Of a stretch of DNA of 64,000 nt, positions 7,278 to 15,587 are shown piece by piece. Each line of letters starts with the position of its first letter. Within the stretch, counting starts at the first letter, position 1. Position numbers and translations under genes: made by a program. The notes under the pieces are model-generated. The model was given only the letters and a program-made list of their open reading frames with translations. It made no database searches and was not told the origin of the DNA. The stretch comes from Desulfobulbaceae bacterium DB1 (GTDB lineage Bacteria > Desulfobacterota > Desulfobulbia > Desulfobulbales > SURF-16): assembly GCA_001914235.1 (NCBI GenBank), contig MQUF01000004.1, forward strand, positions 1 through 64,000, written 5' to 3'.

Positions 7278-9182
7278 ATGGACCGAATTGTTCAAGGTAT
7301 GCATATCACGGAAGTACTGAAAATAATGCGGAGTACGGACGGTTATTTCGTCACCAACACGACCCGCGACCTTTCCCAGTCGGATTTTAAGAATCGCATT
7401 CTGCTTCATACCGATCTGCTGGCCGCGGAGGCGAGGGAAAATGCCAATTACTTTTCCCTGGAGATAACCGGCGGCGCCTCGGTGCATGTCGATATCCTGC
7501 GCAAGCAGGTCGATCCGTTCCTCAAGCTGAAACAGCTGCGGGAAAAAATGCCGAACACCATGTTTCAGACCCTGTGCCGCGGGGTCAACCTGTTCGGTTA
7601 CCGGCCCTATCCGCAGAACGTCATCCGGTTTGCCGTGCGGGAGTTCGCCAAATATGTCGATGTCTGGCGCGTCTTTGACTTCATGAACCATGTCCCCAAT
7701 ATGCAGGCTGTTTTTGAAGAGGTGCAGAAGGCGGGGAAAATTCTGGAGCCGTGCATCTGCTTTTCCACCGGTCCGGAGCACACGGATGCGTTTTACGTGA
7801 AAAAGGTGGGTGAGATTCTTGCCGTCACCGGCGACGAAATTCTTCTCTGTATCAAGAACCACGGCGGTCTGGGAACCCCCAAGCGGATCGGCGATCTGGT
7901 GAAATCGATCAAGGATGCCTATCCTGATATCGTCATTCACTACCACGGCCATAATACCGACGGGAATGACATCGGCCGCATCACCGCCGCGGTGGTAAAC
8001 GGGGCGAAAATCGTCGATGCATCGGATCATGCCTTCACCGCTTACTTCGGTCCGCCACCGGTGCTTTCCGTGCTGCAGACCCTGAAGGATTACGGGCATC
8101 AGGCGGTGGGCATGGATGAAGGCGCGGTGATCGAAACCTCCGAGGCGCTGCGCAATGAACGGCAGTATTATGATTATTTCGAGTCGCAGTTCAAGGGATT
8201 TCTGCCCACGGTGCAGATCCATAAGCTGCCGGGCGGCGCCATGGGCAGCAGTTTCGAGCAGGCGATGAAAGGCAAGTTCCTGCACCGGATGCCGGAGATT
8301 CTCCATGAGGAGCTGCCCAAGGTGCAGCGGGAACTGGGCAACTGGTGGAGCGTGACACCCGGCTCCCAGATCCTCTGGACCACCGCGGTCAGCAATGTGC
8401 TTGGTGGAGAGCGCTACGGCAACTGTTCCGGCGACTTGAAAAATCTGTTGCTCGGCAAGTACGGACCGTTTCCTTTTTATCGTCCGGATGACTGGATTTA
8501 TGAGAAGGCCTTTGGGCCTGAATGGAAGAAGATCCTCGAAGAACAGGGCGGCATGGATGAAATCGAGGATATCGACATTGAAAAGGAACGGGTCGTGCTG
8601 AATGATCGACTCGGATACGAGCCCACCGACGAACAGCTCGTCACCTATCTGCAGCATCCCAAGGATGCGGTTGATTTCTTCAAATTCGAAGAAAAATTCG
8701 GCAAGGTGTACGTCCTTCCCCCGTCAATTTTCTTCAAGCGCGGTGGCTTTGCCCTGGGTGAAACCCTGCATTTCACCGATCATAACGGCAAGGGTCATAT
8801 TATTGAAATCGGTCCCATGCAGAAAAATGAAAACGGTGAAACCAGTATCTATTTGAATGTCGATCACCATTTGCGGGTCTTTACCATGGAGGCCGAGGTG
8901 ACCGAGCAGGGCGTGGCTAAAGAGCCGACCCTGTCCAAAAAGGAGATTCTGGAGCTCGGTAAAATCGGCGATGTCCGTTCCCCCTTTGGGGCCAATGTCT
9001 GCGAGATCAGCGTCGAGGTCGGCCAGGAAGTGGCGGTCGGTGACAAACTGGCGGTGCTTGAGGCGATGAAGATGCAGACCCCTGTTCTTGCCCCGGTGGC
9101 GGGAAAGGTGGAGATGATTGAAGTCAAGGTCGGCGATCCGCTGAAAGTAGGCGGCAAATTGCTGAAGATCGCCTGTGATTAA
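7278..9182 (+). CDS. pycB: Pyruvate carboxylase subunit B (carboxyltransferase plus biotin carrier)
   Basis: A 634-residue protein with an HMGL-like TIM-barrel carboxyltransferase domain (about 5-290), the conserved carboxylase domain (about 300-530) and a C-terminal biotinyl domain with EAMKM, the biotin lysine being K598. It transfers CO2 from biotin to pyruvate. AAAAGGAG precedes the ATG. Several metal-site motifs are unlike the textbook enzyme: NTTRDLSQ, LCIKNHGGLG (usually IKDMAG) and IHYHGHNTDGN (usually HTHDTSG), yet H and K ligands seem kept. Oxaloacetate decarboxylase alpha is the alternative, but pairing with a biotin carboxylase and the absence of beta/gamma genes argues for carboxylation. 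Confidence 0.82.
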   Translation: MDRIVQGMHITEVLKIMRSTDGYFVTNTTRDLSQSDFKNRILLHTDLLAAEARENANYFSLEITGGASVHVDILRKQVDPFLKLKQLREKMPNTMFQTLCRGVNLFGYRPYPQNVIRFAVREFAKYVDVWRVFDFMNHVPNMQAVFEEVQKAGKILEPCICFSTGPEHTDAFYVKKVGEILAVTGDEILLCIKNHGGLGTPKRIGDLVKSIKDAYPDIVIHYHGHNTDGNDIGRITAAVVNGAKIVDASDHAFTAYFGPPPVLSVLQTLKDYGHQAVGMDEGAVIETSEALRNERQYYDYFESQFKGFLPTVQIHKLPGGAMGSSFEQAMKGKFLHRMPEILHEELPKVQRELGNWWSVTPGSQILWTTAVSNVLGGERYGNCSGDLKNLLLGKYGPFPFYRPDDWIYEKAFGPEWKKILEEQGGMDEIEDIDIEKERVVLNDRLGYEPTDEQLVTYLQHPKDAVDFFKFEEKFGKVYVLPPSIFFKRGGFALGETLHFTDHNGKGHIIEIGPMQKNENGETSIYLNVDHHLRVFTMEAEVTEQGVAKEPTLSKKEILELGKIGDVRSPFGANVCEISVEVGQEVAVGDKLAVLEAMKMQTPVLAPVAGKVEMIEVKVGDPLKVGGKLLKIACD

Positions 9183-9215
9183 AAGCGAATAAAACGCGAT
9201 CCGCTTGAAAACAAC

Positions 9216-9260
9216 AAACGCGCGGTGGTTCTTTTGTCAAGAACTCCGCGCGTTTTTTTT
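9216..9260. terminator. Strong terminator between pycB and the CBM48 gene
   Basis: AAACGCGCGG pairs with CCGCGCGTTT, with further partial pairing inside the 20-bp loop (TTCTT/AAGAA), followed by a T-run on the plus strand. A-residues on the left side would give a shorter U-run on the minus strand, so it may also serve the convergent CBM48 gene, whose stop codon overlaps the T-run. Confidence 0.92.
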
Positions 9261-9612
9261 ATTTATAGGCCACTACTTCTTCTCCGACTTCAACGATCGA
9301 GTTTTCCGAGCCGAAAGAGTTGGTTTCTCGATTGGGGTTGGCGGGGTCGGTCCACCATTGGCCGTCAACAATAAACTGGTATTCATATTTGCCGGGATTC
9401 AGTTTCAATTTCTTGACAAATTTCCCACCTTGAAATTTGCGCATGGCATGCTCGGCGGGATTCCACTCGTTGAAATTTCCTGTAAGAAATACTTCCGACG
9501 CGTCGGGTGCCACCAAGGAAAATTCCGTGGTCTGGATTGTCTTGCGTGGAGCCTTGACGGTCGCGGCGCTTTTGTTCGTGGTGGTTTTACATGTTTTTGA
9601 TTTGCAAGCCAT
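9259..9612 (-). CDS. Stand-alone CBM48 (AMPK-type glycogen-binding) protein
   Basis: A 117-residue protein. The first 35 residues are Lys/Thr/Cys-rich (MACKSKTCKTTTNK) and of low complexity; the rest is a carbohydrate-binding module 48: EFSLVAPDASEVFLTGNFNEW, GKFVKKLKLNPGKYEYQFIVDGQWWTDP. The pair of tryptophans and the GNFNEW loop are the known glucan-binding elements. GGGAGGAG precedes the ATG used; an upstream in-frame start gives 13 more residues without a ribosome site. No enzyme domain and no glycogen enzyme gene nearby. Probably a glucan-binding accessory or regulator; the function is not established. Confidence 0.85.
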   Translation of the reverse strand: MACKSKTCKTTTNKSAATVKAPRKTIQTTEFSLVAPDASEVFLTGNFNEWNPAEHAMRKFQGGKFVKKLKLNPGKYEYQFIVDGQWWTDPANPNRETNSFGSENSIVEVGEEVVAYK

Positions 9613-9890
9613 TATTCCTCCTCCCTTTACCTTTTTTGAATCGACACACATGTAGATGCTATTTGAATCATTTTCGTATAATATTTCTATAATGGTGTGA
9701 ACAAAAGTTCATTGTCAATCAAAAAAAGCTTGAAGCGGCGTTGCGGAAGAATCGTTGCGTCTTCCGCCGTTTCGCCATGGCCCCATATGCGTTGTTGACG
9801 CTATCGTGCTGTTTGTCGTTTTTGGCAGCGTTGCAACATGCGGCACTTCCGCGGCAAATTTTCACGGTCGATCGATCAAATCTGTGATGA

Positions 9891-11393
9891 ATGAAAAAAA
9901 ACATCATGCAACTGCGCGGAATAATTTCATTTTGTAAGCTCGCCATCATCATGTGCTGGATCGCCCTTTTTGTTTTCCTGCTGCAGCGGGATTATCTCGT
10001 TCGCAGGCTCGATCTGCATGAGGCGCAGGTGATGGAAAAGGCGGAACAGGAAAATTTTGTCGGAGTCTACCTGCAGCGGCAGCGCATCGGATTTGTCAAA
10101 AACAGGATGGTGCGGCGGGATGACGGATTGATTCAACTCAATCAACAGGCAATTCTCAATCTGACGGTGGTCGGCAAGAATTACCCGGTGGAGATGGCGG
10201 TTGATGCCCGTCTGACGCCCTCCTTGCTGCTCAGGGATTTTCAGTTTTCTCTTTCGTCCCCCTTTTACGCCATGCAGGCACGAGGCGAGGTGCGCGGCAA
10301 CACCGTGCAATTCGTGCTGGAAAACGGCAAGGATGAAATTCGCGACTCCGTTACCCTGACATCGCCTCCGCTGCTTTCCCTGAATCAGCGGGGATATCTG
10401 CTGACGGAAAATCTGCGCAGCGGCGACAAGGTGAAAATCGGCTATTTCGACCCCCTTTCCCTGAGCGGCAAGGATGTGCTTGTCGAATACAAGGGGCTTG
10501 AAAAAAAACTGGTGCAGGGCAGGATTCAACTCCTCCATCATTTTGAAGAGGTCTTTTCCGGGATACGGATCAGCAGCTGGCTCGATGATTCCGGCAAGGT
10601 TGTCATGGAGGAGTCGCCGGCCGGTTTTGTTTTTGTCAGTGAGCCTGAATTTCGGGCCACCAGTATCAGCCGCAAAGGGGCGGATATTCTCCGCAACGTG
10701 GCAGTGGCTTATGACGGTAAACTGGATGATATCGCAGATCAACCGCGGATTGCTTTTCGTCTTGAGTTACCGGAGGATGTGCATTTTGATTTGTCCGGCG
10801 GCAGGCAAGAGTGGCAAAACGGTATTGTGACCATTCACCGTGAAAAAATGGAATTCGCCGGCGGTTCGGCATGTGCCGACGCGGCAGAACAGCTTGCTGC
10901 GACTCCCTATGTCCAGGCGGATCAGGCCCAGATCATGGCCCTGGCCGCGGAAATCACCCAAGGGCTTCACCGTCCCCTGGACCAAGTGCGGGCGCTGGCG
11001 GGCTGGGTTTTTGAAAATATCGAAAAACGACCGGTGATCGGTATCCCCGACGCGGTCACGACCCTGGCGACCAGGATCGGCGACTGCAACGAACACGCCG
11101 TTCTCTTTGCCGCCCTGGGGCGCAGTGCCGGGATTCCGACCCGCATTGCCGCAGGGGTGACATGGCATGAGGGCGCCTTTTTCTATCATGCCTGGAATGA
11201 GGTGTGTCTGGGGGGATCCTGGGTCAGTCTTGATACGACGAAAAATCAACTGCCGGCTGATCTTACCCATATCAGGTTCGTCATCGGCGAAACAGCGGAG
11301 CAGATCCGCATCGGGGCGCTTCTCGGCCGACTGCGTATTCTGCCCGCTGAACAGATGGACACGGGTGAGGGAAGGGATAATGGAACGCGATGA
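9891..11393 (+). CDS. Membrane-anchored transglutaminase-like protein
   Basis: A 500-residue protein with an N-terminal membrane anchor (about 10-32) and a periplasmic remainder. Residues 50-310 are beta-rich with no domain I can name; residues about 340-460 form a transglutaminase/protease-like domain with the triad in RIGDCNEHA (Cys), FYHAWNEV (His) and SLDTTKNQ (Asp). Such domains cleave or cross-link peptides. The stop overlaps the start of the ABC ATPase by 14 bp and the permease overlaps that, so the three proteins are made together and likely act on the same exported or envelope substrate. The ATG lacks a clear ribosome site; a second ATG is five codons on. Confidence 0.8.
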   Translation: MKKNIMQLRGIISFCKLAIIMCWIALFVFLLQRDYLVRRLDLHEAQVMEKAEQENFVGVYLQRQRIGFVKNRMVRRDDGLIQLNQQAILNLTVVGKNYPVEMAVDARLTPSLLLRDFQFSLSSPFYAMQARGEVRGNTVQFVLENGKDEIRDSVTLTSPPLLSLNQRGYLLTENLRSGDKVKIGYFDPLSLSGKDVLVEYKGLEKKLVQGRIQLLHHFEEVFSGIRISSWLDDSGKVVMEESPAGFVFVSEPEFRATSISRKGADILRNVAVAYDGKLDDIADQPRIAFRLELPEDVHFDLSGGRQEWQNGIVTIHREKMEFAGGSACADAAEQLAATPYVQADQAQIMALAAEITQGLHRPLDQVRALAGWVFENIEKRPVIGIPDAVTTLATRIGDCNEHAVLFAALGRSAGIPTRIAAGVTWHEGAFFYHAWNEVCLGGSWVSLDTTKNQLPADLTHIRFVIGETAEQIRIGALLGRLRILPAEQMDTGEGRDNGTR

Positions 11394-12165
11394 AGCTGGA
11401 GCCATCCGAGTGGCGGGTTTGACCAAGCATTTCGGCACCTATGCCGCGGTGGATGATGTCGGTTTTTCGGTGGGAAGGGGAGAGATTTTCGGTTTTCTCG
11501 GGCCCAACGGCGCAGGGAAAACCACCACCATCAAAATGCTGGCCGGGCTGCTCAAGCCGGACCTTGGAAGCATCAGCCTCTGCGGTCACAGCATGGCGGA
11601 AGAGCCGGAGAAATGCAAGCAGCTCACCGCCTACATTCCGGACCGGCCCTACCTTTATGAAAAACTGACCGGTTCCGAATTCCTCCAGTTTGTCGCCGGC
11701 CTTTATGGGTTGTCGGAGGCGGAGTTTCAACGGTCAGAGCGGTATCTTGAGCTTTTTGACCTGAAGGAGTGGCAGCATCATCTCATTGAATGCTATTCCC
11801 ACGGCATGCGGCAGAAGATCATCATGACATCGGCCTTTATGCTTGATGCGCCGCTGGTCATTGTCGACGAACCCATGGTGGGGCTTGATCCAAAGAGCGC
11901 CCGCATCGTCAAGGAGCTTTTCAAGAGCCATGCCCGCAAGGGAAACACCATTTTCCTTTCCACCCATTCCCTGGAGATTGCCGAGGAACTGTGCGACCGG
12001 ATTGCCATTATCCTGCACGGTCGGATCCGTTCCCTGGGGACACTTCACTCCCTGCGGCAGGAGGCGAGGCTGACGGAATCGGACCTGGAGGACGTTTTTC
12101 TCCAGTTGACCGGCGCGGATGAACTCGCGGCGATTATCGCCGCTTTAAAAAATGACGGCGGGTGA
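11380..12165 (+). CDS. ABC transporter ATP-binding protein (ABC-2 type)
   Basis: A 261-residue ATPase: Walker A GPNGAGKTT, a degenerate signature YSHGMRQK in place of LSGGQ, Walker B VIVDEPMVGLDP and the H-loop STHSLEIAEE. This set is usual for ABC-2 exporters of the CcmA class. The start chosen has GAGGGAAGG just upstream and overlaps the transglutaminase gene; the frame is open much further upstream but that is only antisense-free coding overlap. It powers the permease encoded next, with which it overlaps by 14 bp. Confidence 0.9.
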   Translation: MERDEAGAIRVAGLTKHFGTYAAVDDVGFSVGRGEIFGFLGPNGAGKTTTIKMLAGLLKPDLGSISLCGHSMAEEPEKCKQLTAYIPDRPYLYEKLTGSEFLQFVAGLYGLSEAEFQRSERYLELFDLKEWQHHLIECYSHGMRQKIIMTSAFMLDAPLVIVDEPMVGLDPKSARIVKELFKSHARKGNTIFLSTHSLEIAEELCDRIAIILHGRIRSLGTLHSLRQEARLTESDLEDVFLQLTGADELAAIIAALKNDGG

Positions 12166-13819
12166 GATGCGTAGGGTCCTGCTTTTTCCCTTTCTGCGCG
12201 TCATGCGCAACCGTTTTTTCCCGGCCGGCGGCTTGCCGGTCAAAGGGAGCGGTGTGGCCCTTTTCGGTCTTGCTCTCTGTCTTGCCCTTTATTTTGTGTC
12301 ATTCAAGGTGGTGCGGTATTTTCACAGTCAGAGTGAACTCGGCATTATTTTGAGTCTCAAGATATTTCAGATGGGCTGGATCATCATGTTTGCCATGCTC
12401 ATTTTTTCCTGCATGGTTACCGCTGTTTCCACCCTCTTTCTTTCCAAGGACAATGAGATTATTTTTGCCGCGCCCGTTGCTCCGGAGCAGATCTATTTCA
12501 TGCGCTATGTCACCACCGTTGTCTATACCTCCTGGATGATGGTGGTTTTTTCCCTGCCGGTCTTTGCGGCGTATGGCCGGGTATTTGGCGCCGGTTGGGG
12601 CTATCAGTTGCTGCTGGTTGTCTGTCTGCTGTGCACGGCATTCATGTCAGGGGGGATAGGCATGGGGTTGACCGTGGTTTTGGTCCGATATTTCCCGGCC
12701 CGCCAGACCAAGGACATTGTTTTTTACCTCTCCTTGTGCTTCGGCACCTTTGTTTACATCATGTTTCGCATGCTGAAACCGGAACAGCTGGTGAATCCGG
12801 ACCAGTACGGCCATTTCATCGAGTACCTTTCCGCGGTGTCCCAACCGGCCGGACCCTATGTGCCCGCCGCCTGGGCGGCCAATATGCTTTCTCTGTATCT
12901 CATGGACCGGGAAATCGACTGGCTGCTCCTTTCCCTGCTGCTGCTCGGCCCCCCGTCGCTTTTTTTTATCGGTGAATGGGCCATGAGCCGTTTTTTTCTC
13001 ACCGCCTACACAAAATCCCAGGAATCATTCGGCGGCTATCGGACTTTTGCCGGAAAAAGCGGCTACCGACCGGGAGCGGCGTCATGGATTTTCAGGAAGG
13101 AGTCCAAGGTCTTCCTGCGCGATTCGGCCGAGTGGTCGCAACTTTTCATGATCGCGGCGCTGGTGGTGGTCTATCTTTACAGCTTCAAGGCCCTGCCCTT
13201 GGAGCGTTCCCCGCTGCAGACCGAATATGTCACCAACCTGATTTCTTTTCTCAATGTCGGCATGGCGGGCTTCATGGTCACTTCGCTGGCGGCCCGCTTC
13301 GTCTTTCCGGCAATCGGGGCGGAGACGGGCGCCTTCTGGCTGATAGCCGCCTCGCCCATGACGGTGGGCCGATTCCTCTTCTGTAAATTTGTTTTTTACG
13401 TCGTACCTTTTACCCTGTTTACCTTGCTTCTTATCATCACCTCCGACGCATTGCTGCAGATCTCCGGCCCCATGTGGTGGTTTTCCGTGACGGCAAGTCT
13501 TGTCATCTGCTGGACTGTGGTGGGGTTGGCGATTGCTTTTGGGGCGATGTATGCTGATTTCAAGGCGGAAAACCGCGCCGCCGCACTCGGCGGCATGGGG
13601 GCGATGCTTTTTCTTTTCTGCGCCATGACCATTGTTTTCGCCATGGTGGCGGGCGGGGCATATCCCATGTATTATTTAATGAAAAGCTGGATACGGGACG
13701 GGGCCATGACATGGCGGCACGCCGTTTCGCTTGGCGCCTGGTTTTTGGCCTCGCTTGGGCTGGGGGGTGGATCGGTGCTGTTTTTCTGGCGGCGCGGCTG
13801 CCGCGGACTCAGTCCGTGA
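12152..13819 (+). CDS. Putative ABC-2 exporter permease
   Basis: A 555-residue polytopic membrane protein, with about 12 hydrophobic segments in two clusters (about 35-190 and 330-545) separated by a soluble stretch containing AYTKSQESFGGYRTFAGKSG. This is the layout of the large 'putative ABC exporter' permeases found next to CcmA-type ATPases. It overlaps the ATPase gene and ends 12 bp before the convergent GGDEF-EAL gene. The cargo is unknown; coupling with a transglutaminase suggests a peptide or envelope component. Confidence 0.78.
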   Translation: MTAGEMRRVLLFPFLRVMRNRFFPAGGLPVKGSGVALFGLALCLALYFVSFKVVRYFHSQSELGIILSLKIFQMGWIIMFAMLIFSCMVTAVSTLFLSKDNEIIFAAPVAPEQIYFMRYVTTVVYTSWMMVVFSLPVFAAYGRVFGAGWGYQLLLVVCLLCTAFMSGGIGMGLTVVLVRYFPARQTKDIVFYLSLCFGTFVYIMFRMLKPEQLVNPDQYGHFIEYLSAVSQPAGPYVPAAWAANMLSLYLMDREIDWLLLSLLLLGPPSLFFIGEWAMSRFFLTAYTKSQESFGGYRTFAGKSGYRPGAASWIFRKESKVFLRDSAEWSQLFMIAALVVVYLYSFKALPLERSPLQTEYVTNLISFLNVGMAGFMVTSLAARFVFPAIGAETGAFWLIAASPMTVGRFLFCKFVFYVVPFTLFTLLLIITSDALLQISGPMWWFSVTASLVICWTVVGLAIAFGAMYADFKAENRAAALGGMGAMLFLFCAMTIVFAMVAGGAYPMYYLMKSWIRDGAMTWRHAVSLGAWFLASLGLGGGSVLFFWRRGCRGLSP

Positions 13820-13830
13820 TCGGCGGTCGC

Positions 13831-15450
13831 CTACCGATAGGCCATGAGCCATTTGGTCAGCTCGTTACTTGCTATCGGTTTGCTGAAATAGTAGCCCTGG
13901 AGGAGATCGCAACCGAGGTCCGTGAGCCGGTCGGCTGTTTGTCGGTTCTCCACTCCTTCCGCCACCACCTGTAAACCAAGGTTATGGGCCAGATCAATGG
14001 TCGCTTTGACGATGGCGGCGTCATTTTCGTTGTTCATCATATCCATGACAAAGGATTTGTCGATTTTTACCTCGGTGGCCGGCATTTTTTTGAGATAAGA
14101 GAGGGACGAATAGCCGGTGCCGAAATCGTCGATGGAGATGCGGATGCCCATGTCGGCGAGTTTGTTAAGGATTTCCATTGCCCGGTTCGGATCTTTGATG
14201 ATAGATCCCTCGGTGACCTCCAGGGTGATCATTTCCGGCCGGACCGTTGATGAGGCGAGAACGCCGGTGATAAGATCAGGCAGCTCAACATCGAGCAGGG
14301 TGGAGGGGCTGAGATTGATGGCGATGCCGAGCCGTAGTCCGCTCTCCTGCCAGTCCGCCGCCTGCTTGACCGCATTGCGCAACACCCAGAAGGAAAGCGG
14401 TTTGATCAGACCGGTCCGTTCGGCCAGGGGGATGAATTCATCAGGAGGCATGAAGCCGTGTTGGGGGTGCTGCCAGCGGACCAGCACCTCCACCCCGCGG
14501 ACGCTGTTTCCCGTTGCATCGATTTTTGGCTGGTAGTAGAGGAGCAGTTCGTCGTTTTCAATTCCCTGTCGCAGTTCACCCAGCAGCGTCAGGCGGTGCG
14601 GGCTGAATCTGTCGAGATCGGCGGAGTAAAGCATGAACCGCTCGTCATCCTGTTTAGCCGCGTACATGGCCATGTCCGCCTTTTGCATGATGCTGTCCAT
14701 GTCCTTGCCGTGATCAGGGTAAACCGCCGCGCCGATTCCTGCCTGCACTTCAAGTTTCAACCCTTCCAGGTCGAAAGGCGATTTGAAGACGGATTGGATT
14801 TTTTTTCGGACAATGTTTACGTCGCTGCTGGCCTTGATTACGGGCAGGAGGATGGCGAATTCGTCACCGCCGAGATGAGCCAGGGTGTCGGATTGCCGCA
14901 CCGCACCTCGCAGGCGCAGGGCAACCTGCTTGAGCAGGCGGTCGCCGCTGTAGTGGCCCAGGGTGTCGTTGACTTCCTTGAAGCGGTCAAGGTCGAGGAT
15001 GAACAGGGCGATTTTTTGTTTTTCCCGCGCCGCGGTGCGAATCGCCTGTTCAAGGCGGTCACGCAGGAGAACCCGATTGGGCAGATCGGTGAGATGATCA
15101 TGGGTTGCTTCGTGCATGGCCTGGTATTCCAGTGCCGCGGTCTGGGTGCGCAGTTCCTGGGTCTGGTCGATGACCATGGAGCTGGCTTCGTAGGCCATGA
15201 TGGAGCTGACATGCTGGCCCCAGAAGGCAAAAATAAACGGCATGGCGTCAAGTATCCACAGGGTGACGTTGGTTTTTTGTGCCTTGAGAATGGTGTCCGG
15301 CGAAATGGCGCCGAACTGGAGAGAGGCGGTCAGCAGGGTAGCGGCAAGGATGGCGCAAAAGGCAATGAGCACTCCGTAAACGGCATGCCTGGTCACTCTG
15401 GATTTCATGATTTCGGCATTGATCTTGAACGACTGGCCGATTTTGTCCAT
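13831..15450 (-). CDS. Membrane GGDEF-EAL cyclic-di-GMP protein
   Basis: A 539-residue inner-membrane protein with two N-terminal membrane segments (about 22-45 and 60-85), a linker helix, a GGDEF domain (LGGDEFAIL about 190) and an EAL domain. The EAL signature reads EVLVRW, a common conservative variant, and the other ligands are present (INLSP, LEVTEG, SIDDFGTG, VKIDKSFV, AEGVEN), so both synthesis and hydrolysis of c-di-GMP are possible. ATG chosen because GGAAGG sits nine bases upstream; a GTG two codons earlier is poorly spaced. The window also has a GEMM riboswitch that could read its product. Confidence 0.9.
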   Translation of the reverse strand: MDKIGQSFKINAEIMKSRVTRHAVYGVLIAFCAILAATLLTASLQFGAISPDTILKAQKTNVTLWILDAMPFIFAFWGQHVSSIMAYEASSMVIDQTQELRTQTAALEYQAMHEATHDHLTDLPNRVLLRDRLEQAIRTAAREKQKIALFILDLDRFKEVNDTLGHYSGDRLLKQVALRLRGAVRQSDTLAHLGGDEFAILLPVIKASSDVNIVRKKIQSVFKSPFDLEGLKLEVQAGIGAAVYPDHGKDMDSIMQKADMAMYAAKQDDERFMLYSADLDRFSPHRLTLLGELRQGIENDELLLYYQPKIDATGNSVRGVEVLVRWQHPQHGFMPPDEFIPLAERTGLIKPLSFWVLRNAVKQAADWQESGLRLGIAINLSPSTLLDVELPDLITGVLASSTVRPEMITLEVTEGSIIKDPNRAMEILNKLADMGIRISIDDFGTGYSSLSYLKKMPATEVKIDKSFVMDMMNNENDAAIVKATIDLAHNLGLQVVAEGVENRQTADRLTDLGCDLLQGYYFSKPIASNELTKWLMAYR

Positions 15451-15587
15451 GCTCACTTCCTTCCCGATAAAAATGGGTGTTTCATTTCCTGGTACAGCTT
15501 CGTAAATACAAAGAAAGAATGGCTGTCAATGAAAGTAAGACCTCCGGGGAATCGGCTGCTTTGCGTCATCGGCGTCACGGCCCGGTG

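Noticed and set aside
7233-8657. A 474-codon minus-strand open frame opposite pycB
   Set aside because: Antisense shadow with no domain or start signal.
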